64,000 nt of DNA from Antilocapra americana (GCA_007570785.1 ML664157.1:5355424-5419423), one strand, 5' to 3'. Counted from the stretch's first letter, positions 1-12,639 are shown. Numbers and translations: made by a program. The notes: generated from the sequence alone by a model not told the origin.

Positions 1-1080
1 GGGTCTAAGATGGCAGAGGAGCAGGTGGACATGGAGTGCATCTGTCTCCACAGACGCCTCTGGACAACACTTAAAGATGCGATAGTTCTCACAGAACACT
101 GGCTGAATACTACCAGGAGCCTTCATCACCAGAAAGGGCTATACGAATCCACACATGACTGGGTAGGATGAAAGAAGTGAGGAGGAGGAGGAGAGCAAGC
201 AGGACCAGACTTGCACCCAAGGGTTGGGGAGCTAAAGCAGAGGAGAGATTCCTGAATTCCAGGGAAGTTGCTTGGGACAGAAGGGAAGCATTTGAAGCAT
301 CAGAAGAGAGTGAAGCAGCTGGTCTGTGATAGTCTACATAGAGTGAGAACCAAGCAGACAGTCTGCCCCAGGCCTGTGTACCCTGGACTGGATGCATGTC
401 CACCAGTGCACATAGGGGCGGGAGCTGGAGCGTGGGGAGTGGAGAGCAATCCTGCGGTGAGGACTGCTGTTGATTGTGGGGAGATGGTCTGAGGGAATGG
501 GAGGAAGGAAATCCGCAACAGGGAATGCCTTTGGAGGAAAACTTGAGGGCACTGGAAGCAGGGCACTATTGCTGAGCCACTCGCAAGGGGTGGAGCCACC
601 ACTGTAGCGTTGGCAGCCAGCAATAGAGAAGGGCCACCCATGGTTGTCTCTTGTGTGCCTGCTGCTGGAGGCTAGAAAAAGCTCCTAATAGAGCTGTGTC
701 CTTTGAACCCATGGCTTCCGGCCTCTCTGTGCATCTGGTGCTGCCAGGGCCCTCATGATCCAAGCAGCTGTACCACCTCCACGTTCAGTCCTCTCTGGGG
801 CAGACTCAGGTCCTCTAGGGCAGCCTCAGGAGCGTAGCCCACGTACAGAGGTGGGGATAAAATCACAATTGAGCTCCAGGGGCGGAATGACTGAGGAGGA
901 GCATCAAAAACCTTTCTATCACCTATACAAGCTGCAGATTAAATTCACAAGATCAACTAGGTAGACTGTGTCTGTGGATTACATGAAAGGACAGTGTGTT
1001 CCCACAAAAGAAAATGCTCTATCTCTGGTAGCCATGGACATTGGAGGCAAGTACATGTGGAAATAGAGACAGATTAGCAA
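1..1080 (+). mobile_element. L1 LINE 5' UTR, decayed ruminant type
   Basis: The sequence from about base 10 (GATGGCAGAGGAGCAGGTGG), the following 'tctcacagaacac-ggctgaa' stretch and the G/A-rich segment at 170-200 follow the 5' UTR of bovine L1 with many changes. At about 1081 it passes directly into the reverse-transcriptase part of ORF2. ORF1 and the start of ORF2 are therefore missing. Short open frames here are accidental. Confidence 0.7.
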
Positions 1081-1478
1081 CTCATTCTATGTGGCCACCA
1101 TCACCCTGATAGCAAAATCAGACAAAGATATCACAGAAAGAGATAATAACAGGCCGGTGTCACTGAACATAGATGCAAAAATCCTCAACAAAATACTAGC
1201 AAACAGAATCCAGCAACATGTTAAAAGGATCATACACCATGATCAAGTGGGATTTATCCAGGGATGCAGAGATTCTTCAGTTTATGCAAATTGATCCATG
1301 TGATACACCGTATTAACTAATTGAAAGATAAAATATACAATAATCTCGATAGATGCAGACAAAGCTTTTGATAGTTTTCAACACCTATTTAAAAAAGTCT
1401 CCAGTAAGTGGCATAGAAGGAACCTACCTCAGTATAATAAAGGCCATGTATAACAAGCCTACAAGAAACATTATTTTC
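1081..1478 (+). mobile_element. L1 ORF2 fragment (reverse transcriptase region)
   Basis: Frame 1091-1294 reads ATITLIAK, then [14 protein letters not shown] and [10 protein letters not shown]. These are the L1 ORF2 segments leading into the RT active-site region. A stop at 1292-1294 and later frame breaks show it is dead. It continues after the nested insertion, from 2081. Confidence 0.9.
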
Positions 1479-2080
1479 TTTTTTTTTTTTTGATTTTTTT
1501 TTTTTTATTATTGTTTTTGCCATACATTGTCATGATATCACCATGGGTTTACATATGCTTCCCCTCCGGGTCCCCCCTCCCTCCTCCCTCCCCCCCGGGA
1601 AATCTCGCTGCACCAGTCCCGAGCATCAATCCTGGGCTGGCGATTGATTAGACACATGACAATTAACATGCTTCAATGCCCTTCTCCCATATCATCCCAC
1701 CCTTACCCTCATCCACAAAGTCCACAAGTCTATTCTATACATCTGCATTCCTTTTGTTGTCTCCCATGTTGGGTTCTCATTACTGTCTTTCTAAATTCCA
1801 TATATATGTGTTAATATACTGTATTGTTGTTTTTGCTTCTGGCTTACTTCACTCTGGATAATGGGCTCCAGTTTCGTCCATCTGAGTAGAATTGCTTCAA
1901 ATGAATTTTTTTTTAATGCTGAGTAATATTCCATTGTGTATATATACCACAGCTTTCTTATCCGTTCGTCAGTTGATGGGCATCTAGGTTGCTTCCATGT
2001 CCTGGCTATTGTAAACAATGCAGCGATGAACATTGGGGTGCACGTGGCTCTTTCAATTCTGGTTTCCTCGGTGTATATGC
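1479..2080 (-). mobile_element. Nested antisense 5'-truncated L1 (ORF2 C-terminus and 3' UTR)
   Basis: On the minus strand, bases 2080 to 1791 encode the L1 ORF2 C-terminus (TPMFIAALFTIARTW, then DERIRKLWYIYTMEYYSA) up to a stop. A 3' UTR with a G-rich tract (1561-1597) follows, then a poly(A) tail seen as poly(T) at 1479-1512. It interrupts the host L1 exactly between ...ATTATTTTC and AATGGTGAG. The open C-terminal frame suggests a younger insertion than its host. Confidence 0.88.
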
Positions 2081-4345
2081 AATGGTGAGAAACAAAGCAT
2101 TTCCTCTTAAGATCAGAAAAAAGACAAGGATGCCTACTCTCATCACTGTTATTCAGTATAGTTTTGGAGGTCCTAGCCATGGCAACCAGAGAAGAAAAGT
2201 TTAAGGAATCCAGATTGGAAAAGAAGAAGTAAAGCAATCACTGCTTGCAGATGACATGATACTACACACAGAAAACCCTAAAGATGCCACCAGAAAATTG
2301 TTAGAGCTTATCAATGAATTTAATAAAATTGCAGGATGCAAAATTAATGCACAATACCTTGCATTGTGATAACAATGAAAAGTCAGAAATTAAGGAAACA
2401 ATTCCCATTTATCATTGCAACAAAAAGAATAAAATAACTAGGAATAAACCTACCTAAGGAGACAAAAGATCTGTATGCAGAAAACTAAGATATTTGATGA
2501 GAGAAATCAAAGATGACACAAACAGATGGAGAGATATATTGTTGGAGTGGAAGAATCAATATTGTGAAAATGACTATACTACCTAAAGCACTCTACATAT
2601 TCAGTGCAATCCCTATCATATTACCAGTGGCATATTTCACAGAAATAGAACAAAAAAATTTACAGTTTGTATTGAAACAAAAACGACCTTGAATAGCCAG
2701 AGCAATCTTGAGAAAGAAAAATGGAGCTGGAGGAATTAACTTTCTTAGCTTCAGACTATACTACAAAGATACAGTCATCAGGACAGTATGGTACTGGCAT
2801 GAAAACAGAAATAAAGATAACTGGAGCAAACCAGAAAGCCCAGAGATAAACACATAGATCTGTGGGCACCTTATCTTTGACAGAGGAGGCAAGAATATAC
2901 AATGGAGAAAAGACAGTCTCTTCAGTAAGTGGTGCTTGGAAAACTGGACAGCTACATCTAAAACAATGAAATTAGAACACTTTTCCTAACACCATACACA
3001 AAAAGAAAAAACTCAAAATGGACTAAAGACTTATATGTAAGATCAGAAACTATAAAACTCCTAGAGGAAAACATAGGCAGAGCACTCTTTGAACATAAAT
3101 TGCAGCAAGAGCCTCTTTGACCCACCTCCTAAAGTAATGGAAATAAAAACAAAAATAAACAAATGGGACCTAATTAAGCTTAAAAGCTTTTTCTTAGCAA
3201 AGGAGACTATAAAGATGAAAAGCCAGTCTTCAGAATGGGAGAAAATAATTGCGAATGAAGCAACTAATCAAGGATTAATCTCCAAAATGTGCAAGCAGCT
3301 CATGCAGCTCAATAACAGAAAACAGACAGCCTGATCAAAAAATAAGTGGGAGACCTAAACAGACATTTCTCTGAAGACATATAGGTGGCCAATACATGCA
3401 TGAAAAGCTGCTCACCATCACTCACTATTAGAGGAATTCAAATCAAAACTACAATGAGATATCACCTCACCCTGATCAGCATGGCCATCCTCAAACAGTA
3501 CATGCTAGAGAGGATGTGTAGAAAAGGGAACTCCCCTGGATTGTTGGTGGGAATGTAAATTGATGCGACCACTAGGGAGAAGAGTATGGTGAGTATTCCT
3601 AGTTAAAAAGTTACGAAGAGTTACTGTTAAAAAACTAGGAGTAAAACTACCATAAGAAACAGCAAACTTACTACTAGACATATACCTTGAGAAAACCATA
3701 ATTTAGAAAGATACGTGTATCCCAATGTTTACTGAAGTACATTTTGTAATAGCCAGGACATGGAAGAAACCTAGATGTTGGTCAACAGATGAAAGGGTAA
3801 AGAAGAAATGGTACATACATACAGTGAGATAGTACTTAGCCATAAAAAAGAAATGAAATTGAGTCAGTTGTAGTGAGGTGGATGTACTTAGTCTGTTGTG
3901 CAGACTGAAGTAAGTCCGAAAGAGAAAACAAGTATCGAACGTTAACTCACAGATGTGGAATCTAGAAAAATTGGTACCGATGACCTTTTTGCAGGAAAGA
4001 AGTAGAGACGTAGATGTAGGGAACGGACTTGTGGACACAGCAGGGAAGGAGAGGGTGGGACAGATTGAGAGAATAGCGTTGACATATATATACACTCCCA
4101 TGTGTAAAATCGCTAGTGAGAAGCTGCTGTGTAACCCAGGGATCTCAGCTCCGTGCTCTGTTACAACTTAGATGGGTGGAATGGGGGCAGTGCGAGGGAG
4201 GCTCAAGAAGGGGCTTATGTGTACACATACAACTAATTCAAATTGTTGTGTAGCAGAAACAAACACAGCATTGTAAAGTAGTTATCCTCCAGTAAAAATA
4301 ATTTTTTTTCCTTTATTGAATTAAAGAGGAAAAATAAATAAAAGG
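2081..4345 (+). mobile_element. L1 ORF2 3' part and 3' UTR, host element resumed
   Basis: The stretch continues the L1 seen at 1081-1478 through the RT (2170-2330), the C-terminal domain (about 3090-3330: [16 protein letters not shown]) and the 'ccaggacatggaag' segment near 3755. It ends in a bovine-type 3' UTR and an A-rich end at 4300-4345. Numerous frameshifts and stops make it non-functional. Confidence 0.88.
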
Positions 4346-6185
4346 AAATTTGTGTGAGAAATTCATACCGAAAAGCAAGTAACAGATGTTGTGAGGAAAG
4401 AATCTATGCAATTCAGTTTCTTTAAATTTTTAGAAAGGAAGTCATTAGTAAAATATTCGAATTATTTTGGGGGATTCTGTGTAACACTATTAATACTGCC
4501 TGGGGAATGTAAATTATTATTAATGTGAAGAGTTTTCAAAGTAGAAAATATTTCATGTATGAGAGCTTATAATAAACACTCCATTAAAAAAAAAACAAAG
4601 AACCTCTGAGACATATAGTAAAAGCTAAAACAGCAACTGAGGCTCTTAAAATTCCCGTGTCTTTCCTTTGAAAATCAAATGGGACTCACCCTTAAATCCG
4701 CACAGGTAGCCCAGGCATTTAGCACTTCAGAGGAGATTTAAAATGCTTGCTTGCATGAAGTATTTTATCTTTGGTTTCAGTTTTTAGTGAGGTTGTGGCC
4801 TTTTGTGCTCTTACATCAAACCTGTTTTTTTCCCCTCCAGTATTTTAGTCCTTTACTGGACTCTCTAAGCTCTGAGGATTACATCATAACCCAGCTGTAT
4901 TTGTGCTCTTTACCATTTCCAAAACTGATTTTAACTCACTCTCCACATGCACACAACATTGTCTTACATTTTAAAAGCAATAAGATAAAGTTTCTAAAAC
5001 AGGAGTTTACGAAAGCCTGTGCATAAGGTTGTGAAAGAAAAACTTGCTTCATGCAATTAAAAAGAACATTTACAGAGAAAAATTAATTGGACTTCGTTTA
5101 GTATATGAACCTGGAAAAGAAAAGCTTTACCTGTAAGTCTGTCACTCTATTATAAAAAGGAATCTAGGACATGATAAGCACAAAAGAGCCATTTTACAGT
5201 GGTATCACAAATATTCTTTAAATATACTCTGCCTTGGATGGACTTTTTTACTTACCAGTTTATCCAGTCTCTTGTGGTTTCTGAAGGCAAGACTGGCTCA
5301 GCCACTGGGTGAAACATCTGATGTTGAAGGAAATCTGCTATGCTTTCTGCCTGGACTCCTGCTGTTGACCAGTGGGGAATGCTGCATTAGCTCTCAAACA
5401 AAACATTTAAAGTGCTCTCTGAAATCTTGACATCTCGCCAAGGACTTGAATGTCAAGTACAACAGATGTCCAGTCCTCTCTGGAGCCCAGCTCTCTCCTC
5501 TGTGCTTGTGTGAGTTCAGTCTGATTTGTGTTTGGGGTGACAAATGATCCAGGCTCGACCAAACAGTAACCGATGTGAAACTGGGTACCAAGAGAGAGAC
5601 GGACAGACAGATGCAGAGACAGACAGAGTGAGAGCCAGTGAGCAAGAGTGAACGTGAGCGAGTGCAACCGACCTGGTCAGTGAGAGCCAGCTAGCAGCAG
5701 GAGGCGGGATCTTTCCCATGCCTGGCTGTGACCTTTGACTATGAGGCTGTCTTAAGAATAGCTTCTGTATTTATTGGGACGTATTTCCAAGCTGTAATTC
5801 ACATGGCCTTACTAACTCCTTGAAAAGTGTCGGAAAACTTGAGAAGGTATTTGAGAGTAAACCAGACCAGAACATTACCCACTTTCGGTGCCAGGGGAAA
5901 GGAGTGGGGAGACTCTGTAAGTGCATGTTTACTAGGGTGTCTTGACCAGCAAAGGGCAAGATCATTATCAAATGAGATGGGAGATTGAAAGGACCTCAAA
6001 GCTGTCCCCTTTGAGCCTGAGTGATTTTCCTCTGGCCTCACTCCTTTCTGGGGGCGGGGACGTGATGCGCGCAGGTGCCCGTTCTACTCCAGGTGTTCGG
6101 CTTACACATTCCCAACCTGGACTTGGTGCTGTTGGGCCTCCTAATTTTTCTTCAGGTGAGCACCCTATTTGTCTCTAATTTCTGA
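4346..6185. other. Unique intronic-type DNA
   Basis: No gene, splice-flanked frame or recognisable repeat was found apart from a purine-rich run (GA/GACA-type, 5587-5650). That run explains several low-complexity open frames on the minus strand. Confidence 0.5.
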
Positions 6186-6424
6186 GTGCTAGTGAGTGCT
6201 GAGTCACTTAAGTCCTGTCCGACTGTTGGTGACCCCAGGGCTTGCAAAGGTTCCTCTGTCCATGGGATTCTCCAGGCAAGAATACTGGCGTGGGTTGTCA
6301 TGGCTCCCTCCAATCATCTTCCCAGTCAGGGATCGGACCCAACTCTCTTGTGTCTCCTGCGTTGACAGGCAGGTCTTTTTTTTTTTTTTTTTTTTTAAAC
6401 CACTAGAGCCACCTGGAAAGCCTG
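6186..6424 (-). mobile_element. Bov-tA/BovA-type SINE, antisense
   Basis: The plus strand shows the reverse complement of the SINE: 'gtcctgtccgactgttggtgacccc', 'ctctgtccatgggattctcc', then the tRNA-Glu-like head near 6400-6424. A T-run (6375-6396) has expanded within the copy. Confidence 0.85.
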
Positions 6425-7057
6425 GATGGCTAATACTGGATTGTTGCCTTATTTAACAGATTGTTGCCAGGGATCCTTTACTTTTCTTACCTAGTCCTCT
6501 GGTTTAATGCGATCATGATATGTCTCCCTGGAGGAAGAGCCCGGATCTCCCATACTCTGTCTACTTCAGACTCAGCCAGTTCTGGACCGAGATCATCAGC
6601 TTTACTTACTTTACCAGTTTCTTTTCCCTTTGTCCTTAGACAGTGTGCTCATTATCAGATATGTGTATTATCATTATCAAAATGAAACAAAACCCCTGAA
6701 AGCCCCAACTGACCTTAAGTCCCTTTTATTTGGTACTGTTGTCCATGGACCACTCAAGCGCTACAAAACATTAAATTCTGCTTCAGTGTCTCATAACTAT
6801 CCAATCAATCAGTCACCAAAATCTGGTTTTTGTAATACATATTTATCTATGATTCTCACCAAACTCAAGGTCATTTTTGGCCTGTACTCCCTGTCTCCAG
6901 TCTTTTCCCCACCCATAATAGCTGCCATCTAGTCACCCATGAGTAGGATCTTTCTAAAATCCAAGCATTTCCGTGTCCTTTTTGTGTTTCCTTATCACTG
7001 ATAAGTTCATGGTGTTTAATCTGTCAGATCTGGTGCTGTATGACTGGTTTGATCTCC

Positions 7058-7131
7058 TTGGGACTTCCCTGGTGGCTCAGATGGTAAAAGCGTCCGCCTT
7101 TAATGTGGGAGACCTGGGTGCAGGAAGATCT
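7058..7131 (+). mobile_element. Truncated Bov-tA SINE head
   Basis: GGGACTTCCCTGGTGGCTCAG, 'atggtaaaagcgtc' and 'gggagacctggg' form the tRNA-Glu-derived head in sense orientation. The copy stops after 'atctcctgga' and runs straight into BovB sequence. Confidence 0.8.
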
Positions 7132-7365
7132 CCTGGACAATATATAGCCTTGAGGAACTCCTTTCCCAATTTTGAACCAGTTGGTTGTTCCATGTCTGGT
7201 TCTAACTATCGGTTCATGGCCTGCATAGCGGTTTCTCAGGAGAGGTCAGGGGTCTGGTATTCTCATCTCTTGCAGAATCCCCACTGGTTTGTTGTTATCC
7301 ACCCAGTCAAAGGCTCTGGAGTAGTCAACAAAGCAGAAGTAGTTGTTTTGCTAAGGGAGTAGAAG
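7132..7365 (-). mobile_element. BovB (RTE LINE) fragment, antisense
   Basis: The segments 'gaactcctttcccaattttgaaccag', 'caggtctggtattctcatctc' and 'cacccagtcaaaggct' match the antisense strand of the BovB reverse-transcriptase region. It is short and diverged, with no usable frame. Confidence 0.75.
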
Positions 7366-10300
7366 TAGACCTTGCTAATGGAGGCATGTGAATTGAGATA
7401 AAGCAGAGAGGTTCCCAGACCCAGTGCACAGCTGGCTATGACATCTTCATGCGGAGAAGCTGAGTGTAGCTCTGGGGATGGAGCTGGGGGCGCCACTCCC
7501 ACTGCTCAGGATTGGGAGCTGCCTCTGTAGTGACTCCTTGAAAAACAAATGCTGAACAGTATTTTTGATTTTCACTTTTTTTTCCCTCCATTAAAAACTC
7601 TTCGAATTTCTTTTGGTGTTTTGAAAAGTGAAGATGATACTCATGTCTGAAATTTTATTATATCTGTGTACCATCTGCTCTATTTATTATATCTGATTTG
7701 CATTGACATGTTGTTGCCTTATAAATCAAATATTTAGCTTTCCTCTAAGTAGAATGACTTTGAAATTACAGATTTTATGTGTTTAATCTTTTAATTAAAG
7801 TAACTGCATAGCTGTTGAGTAAACCTGTCTCAGTTTGATTGTCCTGAGTATTTCTCAGACCTGTGGGAACCCAGGTTCAGACACAGTTTGGCCATCCTTC
7901 CTCTGAGAAGCTGTTCTTTTCTTCCAAGTTTTACTTATAATGTTTGATATGTTTCATAAAGGAGACTTTTAAACATCGATTAAGGCCAGAGTAAAAGTTA
8001 ATGTGTTTGCTTTTATTTTTGAAGGCTTGAGATCCATGATATAAAAATAAACTGACTTTTAAAAATACTCAATTTGACATGCAGGGATAGGTTTGTTTGT
8101 TTGTAATCCAGTAACTGCTAGAAGTAGCTCAGTTATAATGAAACCTTGAGCCAAGAGCATATATATATATTTTTTAATAACCAAAACCAGTACTTGGGGC
8201 TGTGCATATCAAAACTGGTTCGGTTTTATGGAATTAAATAATGATTGCAGTGTTAAAACTAACAAGAGCTTCATGAGAATGCCAAAGGGGGGAAATTTCT
8301 TTTTTAAAGGAACTTGTACCTTTATTGTTTTGTAAGCTGAAGGGAGAACTGGAGGTACCTGAAACTCAAATCTCTTTTGAATTCTACACTTTTGGGGAAT
8401 TATAAGGGAAGAGGAAAGGTGAGCACTTGGGGAAACCTGGAGGTATGACAAGATCCCTGAACAATGTGATAAATGTCAGTGTCTGGGATTTAAGTGTGTC
8501 CAGTGTGAAACAGAACAGTTTAAACCAGGAGGATGTCCTGTAAGCTAGATAATTTAAGAGGCACACACCCTTTTACAGTATTTTAGTTGATCGTGTCTGT
8601 TGTTTTGCACTGTCCCAGTAACCACTGAAATAACTGTCTGACCCAGGAGGCACCCACCCCTCACCACACTCTCCCTAAGTTGCCCTGAGACAGCAGCAAC
8701 AGGAGACACGGCTTTGACCTTGTCCCTTTCCCAAGCGCATCATCTCTTCTTCCACCACTGACTTTGTTCAGGGTTACTGGATTGGCCCCTTCCTCCCGTC
8801 TCTCCGTGTTGACCTCTTGTGCATCTCTTAAAACACAGGCCAGACTCCACCACTTGTGGAGCTTTTCCTTATCTTCCCCCTAAAAATGAATGAGTGGTTA
8901 TCCCTATGGTGCTTAATTTGAGTTTTGATTAGGCCACTCCTGACAGCGTATATATAACCTTCTACTGAATTGCTGACAGCAATGGTTGTCTCCTCATTTT
9001 GGTGAAAGGAGAGTCTTTTGCTGATGCTCCCTGTGTCTGTTATTCATGAAGTCACCTGGCTTGTTGGGCTGGAGGGCACAGTATTTTTCTGTGGCCTCTC
9101 TCATCCTTCATGGCCAGGTTGGTTTCCTTGGCTTGGCACCCTACCTGTTTGCAGTTCTTGGGCACCCTCTCTCCTAAGACTCCATCTCAGTGAGAAGGCA
9201 AGATCTTTCAGAGACGAGGGCATGATAGTAAATGAATGAGGACCTCCACTGTATTCCCTTCTTTGTTTTCCTAGTCCAAGAAATATAAACATCCTTTTAA
9301 TTTTGATTTCTTTTTGTTGGTAATTCGAATTAAACTAATTAAAAAGGTTTTTTGTTGAAGTCATGCATTTATGTACTTTAAGTAATCAATTTTATAAAAC
9401 TTATTAAAAAATCCTGCCCTTTTTGTGTGCCCTAGTGGCTCCCTCGATCACTTTTTTAGTGACTACTTTGGGGTGTCAATCCCTTTGTTCCTGTTGTAAC
9501 TGAGAGTTCTTGTCTTCCATGCATGTCTGTTGATGAGGAAGATAAAGATACAGTTCCTTTATTCTCCATGCTTCTCTTCACCTAGATAATTATGTCTTTT
9601 TTTTTTTTGATAAATCAGTAACCTGTATTCAAATAATTAAAACTATGGCAATAGTGTTTATAACTGAGGCTCATCGTTTACATTAAAAGGGATCATAATT
9701 CCCCAGCTGTCTCTATCACCAGGAGAGACTGTGCCCTTTTGCCTAATACAAGCAGGCTTCGCTATGCATCCAGGCTGCCCATTTTCCCACTTAGAATTAG
9801 TTACGATATGTAAACAAGCTCTATAAATGTTAGCTCTTGTTATCACATTAATATTACAATTTGAGCCAAACCAAATTTAGTCCAGTTCTTAACCATATGC
9901 ATATGAATAAGCCTGAAAGTCCTTTTGCCAGCAGCTGCATTTAGAGAAAACATAAAGTCCAGGTGTATGTTTATGTGATACAACTTTTACTGGATAGATA
10001 CTTCTTAGTATTATATCTCAACAGGCAGAGAAAATGTGTGTTGTTGACACATCCTTGTTATTCATTGTTTTCTGATTTATTTCACTGAAGAGGCCTTCCA
10101 GTTTATTCGTTTTAGAATTTTGCTTTTGGCAGCTTGCAATTATTGCTATCTTGAAAAAGTCCCATTCACAATATATAAATACTTCCAGAACTGTGTTTTT
10201 CATTCTTTCTAGTTACCTGCCGCCAAAAGTCTAAATCAGATTCTGATCCTTTGCCTTTTGTAGTTTCTCCAGAAGCCTTGTATTATACTTGATAAGCAAG

Positions 10301-11029
10301 GCCCTTGATTTTATTCGTTTAAAAATACAGACAATCACTTAAAAGGTAAAAGCGTCTGAGTCATAAATAGGCAGGCTGGGGGTTGTCTTATGGAGTTGAT
10401 GAGATTGTTAGGAGACCCATTTCATGTAAAAATAAGCAATCTGCAAAGAGAACCAACAGCTGAATAATGGGGATGTGAGAGGAACTCCATGGCTTTCATT
10501 AGTTTGTAAAAACATTTTACTTTGAGGAGTCATGCTAATTGATAACCCTCATAGTGTGAGAGTGTGACTTAAATGTCTACCTAAACTTTTGTCATAGTTC
10601 TAAAAGGGGAGGGTCTCTGAATAATGAGCATCCAGGAAAGAGAAAGTCCATGGCAGTTGATTGTTGCTGAGCAGAAATATGTGGGCTGTAAATAGCACCT
10701 CTGAGCTGCCATGTGCCTTTTGCAGACTCATCACAGCCCGTTTTCCTGTAGCCTTTCAGTCCTTTCGTAGGGAATCTTTAGCAGTCTGTTAGAACCTGCC
10801 CCTGACATGAAACCGTTGGCCATCTTTGGCTAGAGTTTCATCCAGCACAAAGTGAAAGGAGGAAAAAAAAACAAAAAAGCAAAACCATAAACACCATCAA
10901 ATTTGTCTACTCTATCATGGAGAAAGGGTCAAGATGAGATTAATATGTATTTCTTTAGAGTTAATCCCATATAACAAAGAGTCAACTTGGGATACAAAAG
11001 TAAGCTCTGCCTCTCATCAACCTGAGGAC
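7366..11029. other. Unique, mostly AT-rich intronic-type DNA
   Basis: Nothing gene-like is visible. There is a short (TA)n/T-run at 8159-8176 and a T-tract at 9598-9609. Isolated frames of 60-80 codons here have no homology that I recognise. Confidence 0.5.
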
Positions 11030-11185
11030 GGTGGGCTGGTGATGTCATCTCTCTGCATCCCCGTTTCCCCTAGTGTCACCTACCTCATTCAAGTTGTTAG
11101 AAAGTTTCAATGAAATAATGTGTATTTTCTTAATTGCTGTTCTCAGCCAAAGTAAGTTGTCAGTGAATGGTAGGGGCTTTTATTA
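11030..11185 (+). repeat. MIR-like SINE
   Basis: 'ctctgcatccccgtttcccc', 'acctacctcattcaagttgtta' and 'tttcaatgaaataatgtgta' follow the 3' half of mammalian MIR in sense orientation. Confidence 0.55.
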
Positions 11186-11363
11186 ATATGAGCAAAGGCT
11201 AATTGTTGCCTCATAATTTTCTTGAAGCTATGTTATCATTGAGTATATGGGAGGTACAAAGTGCTATGCTTTGAAGTTTTAATAAACGTTGATTTTATGT
11301 AAAGATCCACATTTGAACAGATCTTTGGCTCAGTAACCATCATGATGGGAAAGCTCATGTATA

Positions 11364-11365
11364 AC

Positions 11366-11398
<33 letters not shown>

Positions 11399-11413
11399 CG
11401 CGTGCATGCGTGC
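11364..11413. repeat. (TG)n-(CG)n alternating purine-pyrimidine tract
   Basis: Fifty consecutive bases alternate purine and pyrimidine. A TG run (11366-11390) passes into six CG dinucleotides (11391-11402) and then 'tgcatgcgtgc'. It abuts an antisense BovA SINE, so it probably grew from that SINE's 3' tail. It has the composition most prone to left-handed Z-DNA. Confidence 0.95.
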
Positions 11414-11562
11414 CTGTTCAGTCATGGCCAACTCTTTGCAGCCCCATGGACCCCACCAGGCTCCTCTGTCCATTAGATTTCCCAGGCAAGAATACTGGAG
11501 TGGCTTGCCATTTCCTTCTCCAGGGGATCTCTCTGACCCAGGAATCAAGCCTACATCATGGA
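11414..11562 (-). mobile_element. BovA-type SINE, antisense
   Basis: The plus strand reads 'cagtcatggccaactctttg', 'ccaggctcctctgtcca', 'ggcaagaatactggagtgg' and 'ctccaggggatct', the reverse complement of BovA. The tRNA-like head is absent or unrecognisable. Confidence 0.88.
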
Positions 11563-12639
11563 GTACTTCAGTGTTTTCACTTCCCTGGACTCCTAGGTGA
11601 GGAAGCCTGGCATCCAGCTCCTTTCCTACCCTTCGTTCCATCCCTCCTTTCACTCTGTCTCCACAGAGAGTGTGCATGGAGTGTGCCTCCCCTTTCTTGA
11701 CTGTATCCAACTCCAGAAGTTGTTATGGTTCTACTGTTTGTTCTAATGTAGACAGACCTTGTGGTCTAAAAGCACTTCTCCAGGCCAGAAATCACATCAG
11801 CCTACTGCCCTGCAGGAAAGACCAAAGCTTATTGTGCAGATAGCGTTATTTGGCAGTGTCTGTCTAGATGAGTTTCTGTTATTAAAGGCCTAGGAAATGA
11901 AGCGAAACCATAGTAAAGGCAGGAAACATTTATTTGTCCTTAGGCAAGGAGAGCAAAAGCTCATACAAACAGGATATTTTGTAAATATTTTTTTTAGTTC
12001 AGCTGACTGGTTGTTAATTTATTCTGTTGTTTTGTGGGAAGTGACAGAGGCTTATTATTATTATTTTTTTAAATGAGCCATTGCAGGGAAAAACAGTGTT
12101 TGAATTTGCTCAATAATCTCTTGCCATTTACCAAACCAAATATCACTTATCAACTCTACGTACGAAGTATGTGCTATTTGTGTGTAGTTCAGATGCTTAT
12201 TATCACCCTGTTGGAAACCTTTTGTTTCAAAAGACAAAACCAAAAAAGCAGCACCATGATGCAGCTGCTTCTGAAATAAAAGAGATGGTATGGTTTTAAA
12301 AAGGAAATGATTATGAGAGATTGTCAACATTTTCAATCTGTCAAGTTTTCTCACAGTCATTTGGGCTGGTTTTTAAGTGATCTTGCCTGGCAGGCATCCT
12401 GATGTACAATCTTTCTCTGTAGCTGTAATTTTACAACTTCAGTTTAATCCTTGTTTTACTGAATGCCAGTTGGCGTGTTTTAGTTAGTCTAAATATTTAT
12501 AGGGTCTTACCTCTGCGTATTTATCTTTTAGGCATTTGTGACATTTCTTAACGTGTGGTCAGGAAGAATGTAAGAGGCATTATGTCTGATTAATTGAGAG
12601 GGAGATCTCCAGAGTAACTGCCCTCACAAGACTGGCTAA
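11563..12639. other. Unique intronic-type DNA
   Basis: No coding exon or classifiable repeat was seen. A 99-codon minus-strand frame at 12061-12360 has no recognised homology. Confidence 0.45.

Noticed and set aside
1791..2237. 148-codon minus-strand frame
   Set aside because: Its C-terminal part is the L1 ORF2 terminus of the nested element and its first part runs into antisense host L1. It is not a gene.
11330..11710. Overlapping frames of 76, 110 and 126 codons
   Set aside because: They read through a TG/CG microsatellite and a BovA SINE. The Cys-Val or Thr-His runs come from the repeat.
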